This document shows positions 54,645 to 64,000 of a DNA stretch of 64,000 bases, one piece after another (positions within the stretch are counted from its first letter, which is position 1; each line of letters begins with the position of its first letter). The position numbers and the translations under genes are program-made. The stretch spans positions 1,296,001 to 1,360,000 of the forward strand of contig OZ025206.1 in assembly GCA_964019055.1 (NCBI GenBank). Direction: 5' to 3'. Below the pieces are notes generated by a model that saw only the letters and a list, made by a program, of their open reading frames with translations, did not search any database and was not told the origin of the DNA. Source of the DNA: Anthopleura xanthogrammica. Its lineage: Eukaryota; Cnidaria; Anthozoa; Actiniaria; Actiniidae.

Positions 54645-57149
54645 ATGCCTTTGGATCAGGAAGCTCAATGTTCTGCTTGTAAAATTAATAATTCTTTGAT
54701 GTGGCGAAAAGGCGCGAATGGCGAAGTTCTGTGTAACAGTTGCCACTTAAAACGAGTTGGCTCAAACACTCGCTCACAGAGACAGAGCTCTAAAGAAAGC
54801 AGGAAACTAGTTGCTAGGATTAGGGCTGGTTCTAGGAAAGGTCACTGGAATGGGAAAGGTGGCGATAGAGGAAAAGATCGAGGAAGGAGAACGATATCCA
54901 AGATGAAACGAAAGGTTTGTACTCCAATCCTTACTTGCCCGAAACCCCCTTCACAGGACTAACATGTACATTGATAGGTCGTTTAATATATCTCAATGGA
55001 TAATGAGTCATGTGGTTGCACCCAAAGATACCCCGATCGAAAAATGAGTTTGTTGCTTCCATAAGTTAATGAAAAATAATGTATTCATATTTTTGTATGT
55101 ATAATTTTAAGCCTTACAAGTCTCCTGATGGTGTAGCTACTGTCGTGGCTTCTGACAAGATTTATTTCAAGGTAAATTCAGAAATGTATGAAAACACTAC
55201 TATTTCAGACTACATATAGTACAGTACTTTACACTACTATTGTCTTATGTACTGTACTTCTGATCTCTGGCATTGTGGTTCTGCAATTGCCTCTCACCTA
55301 TGGTATAGGGTAATACTAGTGTAATACTATAATACTAGGTAATACTATGGTATAGGGTAGATCAGTCCAGTGGTTGTTTCAGGGTTTGATCTGTGATCCG
55401 TGCCCTGAATTAGATCATCCCAGAGGTTGTTTCAGGGTTTGATCTGTGAGTAAGCTGTGCCCTGACTTAGATCAGCCCAGAGGTTGTTTCAGGGTTCAAT
55501 CTGTTAGCCATGCCCTGACTTAGATCAGCCCAGAGGCTGTTTCAGGGTTTGATCTGTGAGTTAGTCATGCCCTGACTTAGATCAGCCCAGAGGTTTTTTC
55601 ATAGTTCAATCTATGACTAGCTGTGCCATGACTTACATCAGCCCAGAGGTTGTTTCAGAGTTTGATAAAACTGAAAATAAAACTGGTTTGGTTTGATCCT
55701 TTTTGTATTTCATCTATTTTACATATTTTTCCAGGGTATATTGTACCAGATTGGAGACATTGTATCACTAGAGGATATTGAAGGAGATCTCTATTTTGCT
55801 CAAATACGAGGATTTTTACAAGATGAGTTTGCCCAAAAAAGTGCTGTAATAACTTGGCTGATTCCTACCATCCCAGAACCAACCCACTTTGATCCAGCTT
55901 TATTTCTTCCAGGTATCAAGTGTATCTTTAATCTTTAATCACTATTTGTAACCAATTACAAATAAAAATATATAAATAAGTAGAGCAAGTGGTTACAGGA
56001 GGGCAGTAGGGGGAAACTAAATTCACATGCACCCTTCTCAAAATTATCTTGGATGCAAGGATAACATGAAACACAAAAGAAATCACACTTTTTCTCGATG
56101 GAATTTGTGGCATTTTTTTTGTGTTCCATGTTAGCCCTGCATTCAAGATAATTTTGAGAATGGTGCATTGATTAACTTTTATTAATCACTATGTAGAGTA
56201 AAAATTAGCCAATCAGGAGAGAGCACAATCAGAAGCATATTGATGTCAGCCAATCACAATGTAGAGTGTAGACTGTAGCCAATCAAGAGAGAGCAGAATC
56301 AGTATCATATTGATCTCAGCCAATCACAGTGTAGAGTGTAGCCAATCAGGACAGAGCAAAATCAGTTGCATATTGACCTCAGCCAATCATATTGTTTCAT
56401 TCCCTTAAGTTGTTGATAACATTTTGGCTCAATGGTTCGAACCCCATGAGGAACTTGAAATGTTTTCCTATAAAATACTTGTATAAAGAAACCCCATGCT
56501 CAATCTCTAGCATTAAGTGGTTATCTCATCTTGGCTTTGTTGCTTGTTCCTGACTTGGTCAAGTGGTAATGCCTTTTTTTTTATTCTACATTATGATTGG
56601 TAATCTTTATATTAGAGTGGTCAACCACTTCAGTGGCTGCATACTAAATGGAACAGATTGTTTCCATGGTCTCATGCACTACATACAAACCCCATCCCCC
56701 CCCCCCCCCCCCTCACCCTCCTCAAACAGGTTTTTATGCCGTGGATCCTTTCTGAGATAGCAAACTTTGTGCATTGTGGTCTAGCCTCAGTACAATCATC
56801 TTTTGTTCGTCATTCCTTATATGGAGTTGTTTGTACTGAAGCTAAATCAGAAATGCCTACTATACCATTGTGAATCCAGTGGTCCAAGACCCTTTCTGTC
56901 TTTTATTATTTCTTGATCAAAACAAACTTATAAGTAGAAAAAGGTTATTTTTGTTCATACATTATACGCTTCTCCACAGGGCCAGAAGAAGATACACCCA
57001 GACCAATGGAATGCTTGGAGTTTGTATGCCGAGCACCTAGTGAACTGTTCAAGGCTCTGAGAGATCACCCTCCTTTTGTTACACCAAAACAGCCTGACCT
57101 AAATGACTTGACGACTGCTGCTGAAATGCTTCTAGAAAGATTATCTTGA
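54645..57149 (+). CDS. GATAD1: GATA zinc finger domain-containing protein 1, four exons
   Basis: This nuclear chromatin factor is known in vertebrates to bind H3K4me3-associated complexes with KDM5A, EMSY and SIN3. The spliced product is 225 residues. Exons are 54645-54914, 55112-55171, 55735-55912 and 56980-57149, with phases 0, 0 and 1 and GT/AG borders throughout. Exon 1 has the single GATA-type finger, Cys9-x2-Cys12 to Cys30-x2-Cys33 (MWRKGANGEVLCNSC), then a basic region ending RRTISKMKRK. Exons 2-3 carry the conserved C-terminal core: SDKIYFK, GILYQIGDIVSL, YFAQIRGFLQDEFAQKSA and TWLIPTIPEP. Exon 4 has the ECLEFVCRAPSE segment. It is shorter than the roughly 270-residue vertebrate protein, mainly because the glycine-rich linker after the finger is absent. 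Intron 2 contains a satellite array and intron 3 a hairpin and a second tandem repeat. Confidence 0.95.
55361..55668. repeat. 53-57-bp satellite family, array 2 (six copies)
   Basis: GGTTGTTTCAGGGTTTGATC-type units recur at 55372, 55425, 55482, 55535, 55592 and 55649. Each is the reverse complement of the units at 38977-39150. The array fills much of GATAD1 intron 2 and ends 66 bases before exon 3. Confidence 0.92.
56028..56167. repeat. 140-bp hairpin in GATAD1 intron 3
   Basis: TGCACCCTTCTCAAAATTAT at the left end pairs with ATAATTTTGAGAATGGTGCA at the right end, with mismatches. AACATG(A/G)AACACAAAA is mirrored further in. The open frames here are produced by the palindrome. Confidence 0.8.
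56207..56395. repeat. Tandem repeat with AGCCAATCA boxes (three copies)
   Basis: Units of about 55-75 bases contain AGCCAATCA(G/A)GAGAGAGCA, a CATATTGATCTCAGCCAATC segment and GTAGAGTGTAG. The block lies in GATAD1 intron 3. CCAAT boxes recur in it, but a regulatory role is not shown. Confidence 0.75.
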
Positions 57150-57185
57150 TGTAGATATATGTAATTCTTTCAGATAAGACCTCTT

Positions 57186-57366
57186 ACCACTGTTTTCATT
57201 GCTATTTGCTGATCGAGAAAACCTTCGCAACAGAGAAATTGGGCAATAGACTACTGTCAATCAAAAAAATTTTTTTGGTACCTCTACATGCTGTACTCTG
57301 ATTGACGGCAGTGTATTGCCCAATTTTCTGTTGTCTCAATTGGCACATAGCAGTGAAAACAGTGGT
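57186..57366. repeat. 181-bp hairpin just downstream of GATAD1
   Basis: ACCACTGTTTTCA at the left end pairs with TGAAAACAGTGGT at the right end. AAATTGGGCAATA and TATTGCCCAATTTT continue the stem, with a loop around 57270. It starts 37 bases after the GATAD1 stop and is therefore likely in its 3' UTR. Confidence 0.85.
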
Positions 57367-58408
57367 CATTGTTGGGTGTAATGTTGTCCCAATTCATACC
57401 ACGGCATTCCCTAGAAAATCATTTCTTTGTTTGACGGTTGCACACGAGGAGATGCATTTCGTGAATATGGATACAACTCAAACCAAGAATCTTATGCTCA
57501 AGAGCATGACATGTCATATATCCACTAGAGATGAATCTTTTCTCATTTAAATTTACCAACCATAAAACAAAAAATCTCTTCGTTTCAGCAGCCAATAGAC
57601 CTCAAGCATGATGACGTTTTATACCTACACTTCCAGAATCCCTTTCGGTAGCTTTTTTTGTTGTGCTAATTTTCACTATTGTCTTGGTATTCTCAAAGGA
57701 GTTTTAACATTTGAATATGAAAAGAGATTTTGAAAAGGATTGTGGTAGTTTAGGTATGAAACATCATTAAGATATGGGTCAATACACCAGTAGATCTCTG
57801 GTTGGTAAATTAATATCAATAGGTGACAACAGTGCTAACATCGCTATAGACTCCTTGAACAGTTTCCCTATCTTGGGGTCGAGACAGGAGTTTTTTGTTT
57901 TGACCCCCAGATTGCCATCACATGCAATACATTACATGTCGAGTGTATATAATATGATTGTTTCTTTTATTATATTACAGAAGTAAATTACATGGTATAT
58001 TGTACAATTATAAAATATTATATTCTTTCCCAGATCACCTTGTTAATACTTTCATTATGGAGTGATTAGTTTGTTTGGCTCTAGCCTTGCTACAAGTCGT
58101 ACTCGCTGTGTGTGTTTGTGAATAAGAGCAGCAAGCACAATGTTTTAGCGAGCACAAAGAGTGCAAGGCAAGCCTTGAAAGTCTTAGTAGTTTGGCCCAA
58201 ACCAAAATCATTCAATTGTAAGAGGATTATTATACTAAATCAGTACTGAACCTTAACTTTTTTTCATCACGTAGTGAATAATAAATTGCAACCTCTATAG
58301 GTAGTGCAACATTATTATAAAAATTATTGTCTTCTGTCTGTCTAACAAGACTTTAGGATTGAACAAAAACACATTGTTTCAACTGGACTCAGCAGACAAG
58401 AAAACTGA
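57367..58408. other. Intergenic stretch between convergent GATAD1 and HS3ST
   Basis: No gene was recognised. The two flanking genes converge here, so both 3' UTRs lie in this interval. AATAAA on the plus strand near 58279 could serve an upstream plus-strand transcript, although it is far from GATAD1. Confidence 0.4.
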
Positions 58409-59449
58409 TTAAACCCATCCAAAATCTCTGTTAACCATTTTATAAAATTGTTTATTGTAAGGACTATAGTATGTCATTAGTAATTGTAGAATATCAGGCC
58501 GCACTTTGGGATGTTTACGCCCTTTTGCAGGGCCAAGGCAAGAGTACTTGGGAGATTGATTATGTGGCATATGCTTCTTGAAACAAGGAAAGCCTTTAGT
58601 CTTGTTAAAAATAACATCATCTTCCTCTATCTTGAAATCTAAGTTAAGAAATCTTTCGACATTCTGCAGTTCAGGTACTGGATCACTTGAGAGTTTTTCT
58701 CCACTGACAAAATGAAACTGCTTCAATGGAAAATACTTCAGCCAATTTTGAAGATGTTTGCAGTAAACTCCAATACGAACACAAGTCTCGTTTACCTTCA
58801 GTACCTTTTGATCTTTATCTGTGGTCACAACCTCTTCAAATGGCGGCAAGGATGGGTTCTTGGATTTCAACTGAGTGTAATCAGAAATTGACCGTCGTGT
58901 AGGGTTTCTGACGACAACTAAGAGCTTGACAGTTTTTGACATGTTGTAGATGCGTCCAGGAACACTTGGAGTGACAAAATATGCCGGGGTTTTTTCCATA
59001 ATTATTTGTCCGGTAGCCTCAGTTGATAAAAAAGGCATCTTCGTCCTGTACCATTCTATTCCTTTTTTATAATTTTCATCTCGGTCAAAGAAATGAACTT
59101 CTTTAGACACAGTGTGTATATTAGGATTTAGATCCATTGCCCTGAGTAAAGCTCTTGTTCCTCCCTTCCGAACACCAATAAGTAGAGCATTCGGCAGATA
59201 TTGTTTCTTAGTTTCAGGCAGTTTGACATTTTTTTGGTGTGGTTTCTTGAAGAAACTTTTCAAACCTTTTGCAGTGACTTGAAAAATTCTTGTTGGTTTA
59301 TTTCTATTGATAAATGTTTGCTTAGCTTTTAGTTTTAGTTGGCCAGAATTATGGAAATCGGGTCCATAGATAAGAAACAGAAGGAAGATTGCAGAAAGTA
59401 TTATTCCTGTAAGACATTTTTTGTTTTCTTGGACAAGAGGCAATGTCAT
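58409..59449 (-). CDS. Heparan sulfate glucosamine 3-O-sulfotransferase
   Basis: This Golgi enzyme transfers sulfate from PAPS to the 3-OH of glucosamine in heparan sulfate. The 346-residue protein has a type II anchor (about residues 12-28) and a stem followed by the sulfotransferase domain. The PAPS 5'-phosphosulfate loop is IGVRKGGTRALL (91-102) with Lys95 or neighbouring basic residues in place. EVHFFDRDENY (117-127) holds the catalytic-base glutamate (Glu117). VVVRNPTRRSISDY (178-191) is the 3'-phosphate-binding segment. Cys289 and Cys304 match the conserved disulfide pair, and KGRKHPKV follows as in HS3ST proteins. The coding region is uninterrupted. An upstream ATG (59458-59460) opens a four-codon uORF that overlaps the main start, and the leader is probably spliced at an acceptor at 59555-59556. 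The specific HS3ST subtype cannot be told by eye; it is nearest the short HS3ST1/5-like form. Confidence 0.92.
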   Translation of the reverse strand: MTLPLVQENKKCLTGIILSAIFLLFLIYGPDFHNSGQLKLKAKQTFINRNKPTRIFQVTAKGLKSFFKKPHQKNVKLPETKKQYLPNALLIGVRKGGTRALLRAMDLNPNIHTVSKEVHFFDRDENYKKGIEWYRTKMPFLSTEATGQIIMEKTPAYFVTPSVPGRIYNMSKTVKLLVVVRNPTRRSISDYTQLKSKNPSLPPFEEVVTTDKDQKVLKVNETCVRIGVYCKHLQNWLKYFPLKQFHFVSGEKLSSDPVPELQNVERFLNLDFKIEEDDVIFNKTKGFPCFKKHMPHNQSPKYSCLGPAKGRKHPKVRPDILQLLMTYYSPYNKQFYKMVNRDFGWV

Positions 59450-60689
59450 GAGGTGCTCATTTGTTAAACAAGAAGTGACTCGACTGCTTCAACTTGAAGT
59501 GAGACAATTACTGGATCAAATGGAAGTTGCAGAATCTCAAGCGTATAAACCAACCTGTAAGAACAAATGTAGAATAATTAAAATTAAAGAATAAATAAAA
59601 GAAATTGGATTTTATGAGCCACAAAGATGAAAAATAAAAGTCATTGAAAATCTTTGTAAATATATATCATAAACAAGCAAAATATTTAAAATTTAAGGAC
59701 CGTTTCTATCTTTTCAAGGACTTTTTTCCCAATATTCAAGGACTTTTCAAGACAAGTGATGAAATTCAAGGACTTTTTAAGGTTGTACGAACCATGAATA
59801 TAAGGGTAAATGGCATAGATATGTAACATTCACCTTTCACTACAGTGACTGACTTACTGCTATTTTCATAAACATGCGAACTCGGTATCTGCGAGCTGCA
59901 CGCTGAAATTTGGTTTTTTGCTTCCATCAATCAAAACTAATCAGTCGGTACCTTTTATATTTTTGACTGGCGGCAGTGAAAAACCACATTCCAACGGGCA
60001 ACTCGCAACTACAGAGTTTGTGTGTTTATGAAAATTGCAGTAAACAATTGACAGCCCTTACCTATACCTAGCTAGGAACAAGGTTCTAAAGGGGTTTTGG
60101 AAAGTCTTGGAAAGTTTTGGAAATTGATAAATCATTTTTGGTCTACTCTAGGCTATGGAAAGGTTTTGGATTTTTTGTAGCTTGTCTAGTTTATACCTTG
60201 CAAATAAATTGTTTTTGTTGTAAAGCACCAAAGAATTTTTTTTTCCATCAGCACGGTATGTGTGCAGTATTGTTTGGCATATATTGGTAAATGTATGTTG
60301 GATGTTTCAGATCCATGAATTTGGCTTTATTTTTGTGCTGGTTTTGGAAATTCTCACAGGGGATCATTTACGAACCCTGTAGGAAGACTTGGCAATGACT
60401 ACCTGTATCATATGTAACACTAAATAAAAGTTTCATTTTTTTATAATATTCACTATTCTTATTTTAGTCAACACTTGCTCAGCTTGGGCTCATTGAGTCA
60501 TGGATGCATTAATCACTTAATTGATTGCTAAATACAAAAGACGCTATAGAGCTCGCTTTGTTTGTGGCTCTCAAGCTTCCTCGTGCTCAGCAGCCCTCTG
60601 CATTCATCCATAACTTAATGGACACATGGAGTGCTCTTAAATGGCCAATATACAGAAATCAATTTCCAAGCTATTTTAGAGTGACTTTC
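59450..60689 (-). other. HS3ST leader exon and intron sequence
   Basis: On the minus strand TTCTTACAG before 59554 is a good acceptor, giving a 5' UTR segment of 59450-59554. Beyond it the sequence looks intronic and repetitive. AAGGACTTTT-type repeats at 59690-59780 resemble 51970-52065, and TTTTGGAAAG repeats occur at 60090-60180. Confidence 0.4.
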
Positions 60690-60835
60690 GAAAACATGCA
60701 AAACAGAATCTTAAAGACCCCTTGCAGTACATCAGAATGCAGCTCAATTTGGAGGACAAAAACAATAAGCTTCAAATTCTCAGGAGATTGAAATACTTTT
60801 GTTTTCTACACATTGAGCCGATTTGACGTCACGTG
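60690..60835. repeat. Partial MITE copy related to 10501-10735
   Basis: CCCTTGCAG, then AATGCAGCTCAATTTGGAGG, AAATTCTCAGGAGATTGAAA and the terminal GACGTCACGTG follow the same order as the reverse complement of 10501-10735. One end is lost. Confidence 0.75.
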
Positions 60836-61839
60836 CAATATTAAAAAAAACTAGGTGGTGCATGTTTTCTGATGTACCACCTGGTTTTTTTACATATTAC
60901 ATTAAAAAAAATTGAAAACAAACAACTAGCGAGGATAAAACTAAATAAGGCTTATATTTAATATACGAATTATTTAATTTGCTGTCAGCTTATGTTTACT
61001 GCAAATGAAATATTACTAAACCGAAAGTTAGATCTCATTTTGATAAACAACTCGAGGACAACCTGTCCATGCACACACGATGAATATAACCGCAAAATAA
61101 TTTGTTATCTAAGTCTACTCGAATAATATTGTGCGCACATTTGAATTAAGACTTAGCTGAGCCGTAGAGCTCGTTTTAGTAATCCCTTTTATCGGTCTGT
61201 TGTATCTCGATTTTGAAAACCCAATGGTTTTTTTTTTTTGGACAAATGTAATTGGAAGCGCACCACATACTAAGCTTACAAAGGTCGAGCTGAAAGCCAA
61301 CGCTATCAAATAACATATGAAGCTGGCAGAAAGGAAATTCTCGGCTTTCTAGAAATCCAAGTTAAAGCTGATTTGAACAGTTCTCGAAACGGTTTGCTTA
61401 TGCGATTCTCGAGGATGCGATTCGACAAAATTATCAGGATCTTGAGAACATCGGTATGGACTCCATTGTTATTGATCAGTGAGCTACACTCGTATCCACA
61501 GTCGACCAATTCCCTCTCTAATCTTTGTCGACATAATGACGTTCTGATGTTTCTTAAAGGGCACAAGATTACAAATTCTTATAGTAGCTACAGCATGTGA
61601 TGAATCGTTGTTACAATTCCTACACAATTACTTGAAATTAAGAGGCTAATAAGTTACAACTTACCGAGATTTATAACGCGTCCGATATATCATTAGCAAT
61701 GGCACTTCACAGGATTCACTCCCAAAATGCATTTCGACCTGGTACAAACCAGACCGATCACAATAGATCGCTTTACTTATTCACTTAACTTTGACACTTA
61801 ATAACAACCACTAAAAGCTTTTTTAATCAGCCCCTAAAA
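60836..61839 (-). other. Intron and candidate non-coding first exon of HS3ST
   Basis: On the minus strand a CTCG|GTAAGTTG donor at 61664/61665 could end a leader exon that would pair with the acceptor at 59555. The transcription start would then lie between about 61700 and 62100. Open frames at 61306-61600 on both strands have no recognisable domain. Confidence 0.3.
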
Positions 61840-62060
61840 GCATAATAATAATAATAGGATAAAGTATATTTAGTGACCCGACGTGACCCGACGTGACCCC
61901 ACCCGGCCCTCCCCTTTTAGTTTTTTTTTTACGTTATTCTTGAATATTTTACTTGACTTTGACATTAAAAAAAAACTCGTAAACTGAGCATTTACTAATT
62001 AGCCCGTAAAAGCATCTAGTGACCCGATGTGACCCTAACCCTCCCCTCCCTCTTAGTTTT
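61840..62060. repeat. Direct repeat with GTGACCCGA(C/T)GTGACCC units
   Basis: AGTGACCCGACGTGACCC with CCCTCCCCTTTTAGTTTTT recurs about 140 bases later as AGTGACCCGATGTGACCC with CCCTCCCTCTTAGTTTTT. The element lies in the presumed promoter interval between HS3ST and the carrier gene. Confidence 0.6.
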
Positions 62061-62126
62061 TATTTTATATATTCTATTTATTTAATTCGGATTTTTGATG
62101 CATTCTGGGATATTCACGTGCATTAA

Positions 62127-62154
62127 AAACATGGCGGCTCAATCAGAGGAGTGA
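62127..62154 (+). promoter_or_regulatory. YY1-type motif and seven-codon uORF upstream of the carrier gene
   Basis: AAACATGGCGGCTC matches the YY1 core. The same ATG (62131) opens a seven-codon upstream frame, MAAQSEE, ending at TGA 62152-62154. A CATTCTGGGA box lies about 20 bases upstream. The arrangement resembles that at the GATAD1 promoter. Confidence 0.45.
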
Positions 62155-62367
62155 AGTGTGACCTTATCCAAAATCATGACGCTTTTAGTCCCTAAAACTA
62201 CGTCTTCCATGTATTTTTATTTGTATATTAATAGTTTTAATAGCTCAGTAGGGTTGTAGCGTGTTTGAATGGTTAATTGTTCAATTTTCCGGACATAAAC
62301 AGAGTTAAAATTTTAGGGCACGAATTCTACAAGTTGTTAAGGCATTGAGAGGACGAACTAACCAACC

Positions 62368-62694
62368 ATGGGTTCTCTTGCTAGAGGAGAAATCACTCCT
62401 GTGCAGCAAATGGTTGCATCTGGTTCTGGAGCAATAGTTACTTCACTTTTCAGTAAGTTTGATATTTGTTTTATTTTTTTCCATTCTCAGAGATCTGTTA
62501 AAGTTTAACCTGATGGTTACATAAGCTTATTTAATATTACATTAGATAATGACATTCATATATCTTCAGAAAATATGCATCTGAGAATAAAAAATGTTTT
62601 GCCTTGTTTTTGAGTATTATTCTTTTCTCTTTAGTGACTCCACTGGATGTGGTGAAAACGAGACTGCAGGCTCAAGCAAAGCAAATCACACAAA
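62368..62694 (+). CDS. SLC25A39: SLC25A39/40-type mitochondrial carrier, first two coding exons
   Basis: This is an inner-membrane carrier of the family that imports glutathione into mitochondria in vertebrates. Only the N-terminus is in the window. Exon 1 (62368-62452) starts ATG in a good CCATGG context and encodes PVQQMVASGSGAIVTSLF. The junction is phase 1 (donor GTAAGT at 62453, acceptor TTTAG ending 62634). Exon 2 (62635-62694) encodes TPLDVVKTRLQAQAKQI, the first Px[D/E]xx[K/R] carrier signature on transmembrane helix 1, and ends at a GTGAGT donor. The N-terminal sequence is closer to SLC25A39 than to SLC25A40, but invertebrates may have one co-orthologue. About 300 residues must lie beyond the right edge, and no further exon was identified up to 64000. 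Confidence 0.88.
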
Positions 62695-64000
62695 GTGAGT
62701 TCAGTAAGTTATTCTCAATGTCATTACATATCAATAATAGACCCTTGCATTAGCAGGTGATCTCGCTCCTCTCAGGCCGAAGAAATTAGCCAATCAGCAA
62801 ACATTTTGTTCGTAACTCAATGTTTCCTAGTTCCAGGTTTTCGGCTCAATTTACAACAGCTTTTGCTCAAAAATAAAGAAAATAAGACTCATCCATGCAA
62901 ATTTTCGCCAAATACCTTTAAGAAAAAGCTTATTTCGTTGTTGTTGGTGGAAAAATATTTCATTTTGACAAGAGATAATAGAAAACACTTGGAAATTTTT
63001 GCTGTAACAAACAATGCATTATGCGCCTAGAATCTAGATCACCTGGAACCAGAATGCCCTATAGAGGCTTTGCACCATCACGGGATGGCAGCCATGACAG
63101 GAGGCACAACAATAGTCTTTTTCCCCTGGGAAACTGGATTCTTTCTCATGTAAATCAGATAAGACCAGATTCAATTGTTCCTGCCTCCTGTCATGGCTTC
63201 CATCACGTGATGGTGCAAAGCCTCTATTCTTTATTTTTGCATACTACTTTATCATTGTCCAGGGCTCAAAATAACGTCCGGTCAACGGTCAACATCCAGC
63301 CAAATTTGGTATTTGACTGGTCAAATATGATTTTGAATGGACATGTTGACTGGTCATATTTGAATAAAAATATAAAATAAAATATCATGGTATTCAACAA
63401 AGATTTCTCGTTAGCTTCCATTGTTATTGCTGTAATGTCACCAATATGGCCACCATGTCTTTGTCTTCAGACACCCTCGTGAATGATTGCGACCATCAAT
63501 GTGTGGTTCCAATCAATCAATCTTTATTAGGGTTCCAAAAAATATCCATACCCCATCATGGAGGATATTTGAAAAAAGGATCCCTAAAAAATATTGAATA
63601 AAATGGCTGAAATAGAAGTTTATAAAAATTCATTTCTTTTTTATTTTATGGCTCAAAAAGTGTGGTCTCTTCAATTTTTAGATCCTCTCATCAACGTCTT
63701 TCAAAAGATATGGTTATTTTGGTCATAGTGTGAACTTGAATTTTTGGTGCCAAACCTATGATGTCATTTTCCCGCCAAAAATCTTAAAATCACAAAAAGT
63801 AAAAAGAACATATTGTGGAGAACATTGACCTTTATTTTATGGCTGAATTTCAAGAACTTTGGAATTGAAAGGGAAAAGTTAGCACAACAGTGCCAATTTC
63901 AGGTGCTTTTTTGCCCACCATGCTACTGTATGTCGACCCAGGGGAAGGTGCGCACCCCTGTACCCCTCTCCTATATCCACCCCTGCAGTTTCACATCAGT
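62695..64000 (+). other. Start of the carrier gene intron 2, with a hairpin element
   Basis: No carrier exon was found after 62694. The stretch has TTGACTGGTCA repeats at 63280-63360 and an AATCAATCAATC tract near 63510. The remainder shows no recognisable feature. Confidence 0.5.
63061..63227. repeat. 167-bp hairpin element
   Basis: ATAGAGGCTTTGCACCATCA at the left end pairs with TGATGGTGCAAAGCCTCTAT at the right end. GCCATGACAGGAGGCA and TGCCTCCTGTCATGGC continue the stem. It lies inside the carrier gene. Confidence 0.88.

Noticed and set aside
56430..56445. TGGTTCGAACCCC, another tRNA T-arm-like box
   Set aside because: The surrounding 70 bases do not form a cloverleaf on either strand.
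61306..61600. Overlapping open frames of 75-86 codons on both strands near the HS3ST leader
   Set aside because: There is no recognisable domain, and the region is better explained as promoter or intron sequence.

Overview
The window is animal nuclear DNA, most likely from an anthozoan cnidarian (coral or sea anemone). The lineage is inferred from the gene types, the compact GT-AG introns and the repeat content; no rRNA or mitochondrial marker is present to confirm it. The DNA is AT-rich and gene-poor, and much of it is transposon and satellite sequence. Large perfect microsatellites are retained without collapse, which suggests a long-read assembly.

Layout. At 1-10 kb is a two-exon NKL-class homeobox gene (5647-9414, +) with an eh1 repressor motif and a TLX-like Thr47 homeodomain. 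At 10-17.4 kb is a transposon nest: MITEs, the 3' end of a decayed LINE with its (ATT)n tail, and, embedded in that tail, an apparently intact 1137-residue LINE with a restriction-like endonuclease. At 17.6-23.4 kb are two single-exon type II membrane protein genes, a LicD/fukutin-like transferase and a GT8 glycogenin-like glycosyltransferase, separated by MITEs and a LINE remnant. From 23.5 to 34 kb there is no convincing gene, only microsatellites, a 35-bp minisatellite, a 0.9-kb inverted-repeat element and about 1 kb of (TTGG)n. At 34.3-35.2 kb (-) is an intronless, divergent class A GPCR. A broken Ty3/Gypsy pol lies at 40.4-43.2 kb. A compound foldback element with 75-bp perfect terminal repeats and an internal satellite lies at 44.3-45.9 kb.

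At 47.2-50.4 kb six exons encode a PAN-EGF-EGF(Ca)-PLAT protein; the 5' end was not found. Its introns hold a perfect (GGTAGT)n array, a G6 array and a young hairpin. At 51.5-52.7 kb (-) is a possible SAMD3-like gene remnant split by a MITE with an 8-bp target duplication. At 54.6-57.1 kb is GATAD1 (four exons). At 58.4-59.4 kb (-) is a heparan sulfate 3-O-sulfotransferase. At 62.4 kb the first two coding exons of a SLC25A39/40 mitochondrial carrier run toward the right edge.

The genes do not form one pathway. GATAD1 is a chromatin factor, SLC25A39 is mitochondrial, and the homeobox gene is developmental. The LicD, GT8 and sulfotransferase genes are all predicted Golgi type II glycan-modifying enzymes with uninterrupted coding regions. 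The most unusual content is structural: at least fifteen palindromic or foldback elements, several related in pairs across the window, and a LINE-inside-a-LINE-tail insertion.
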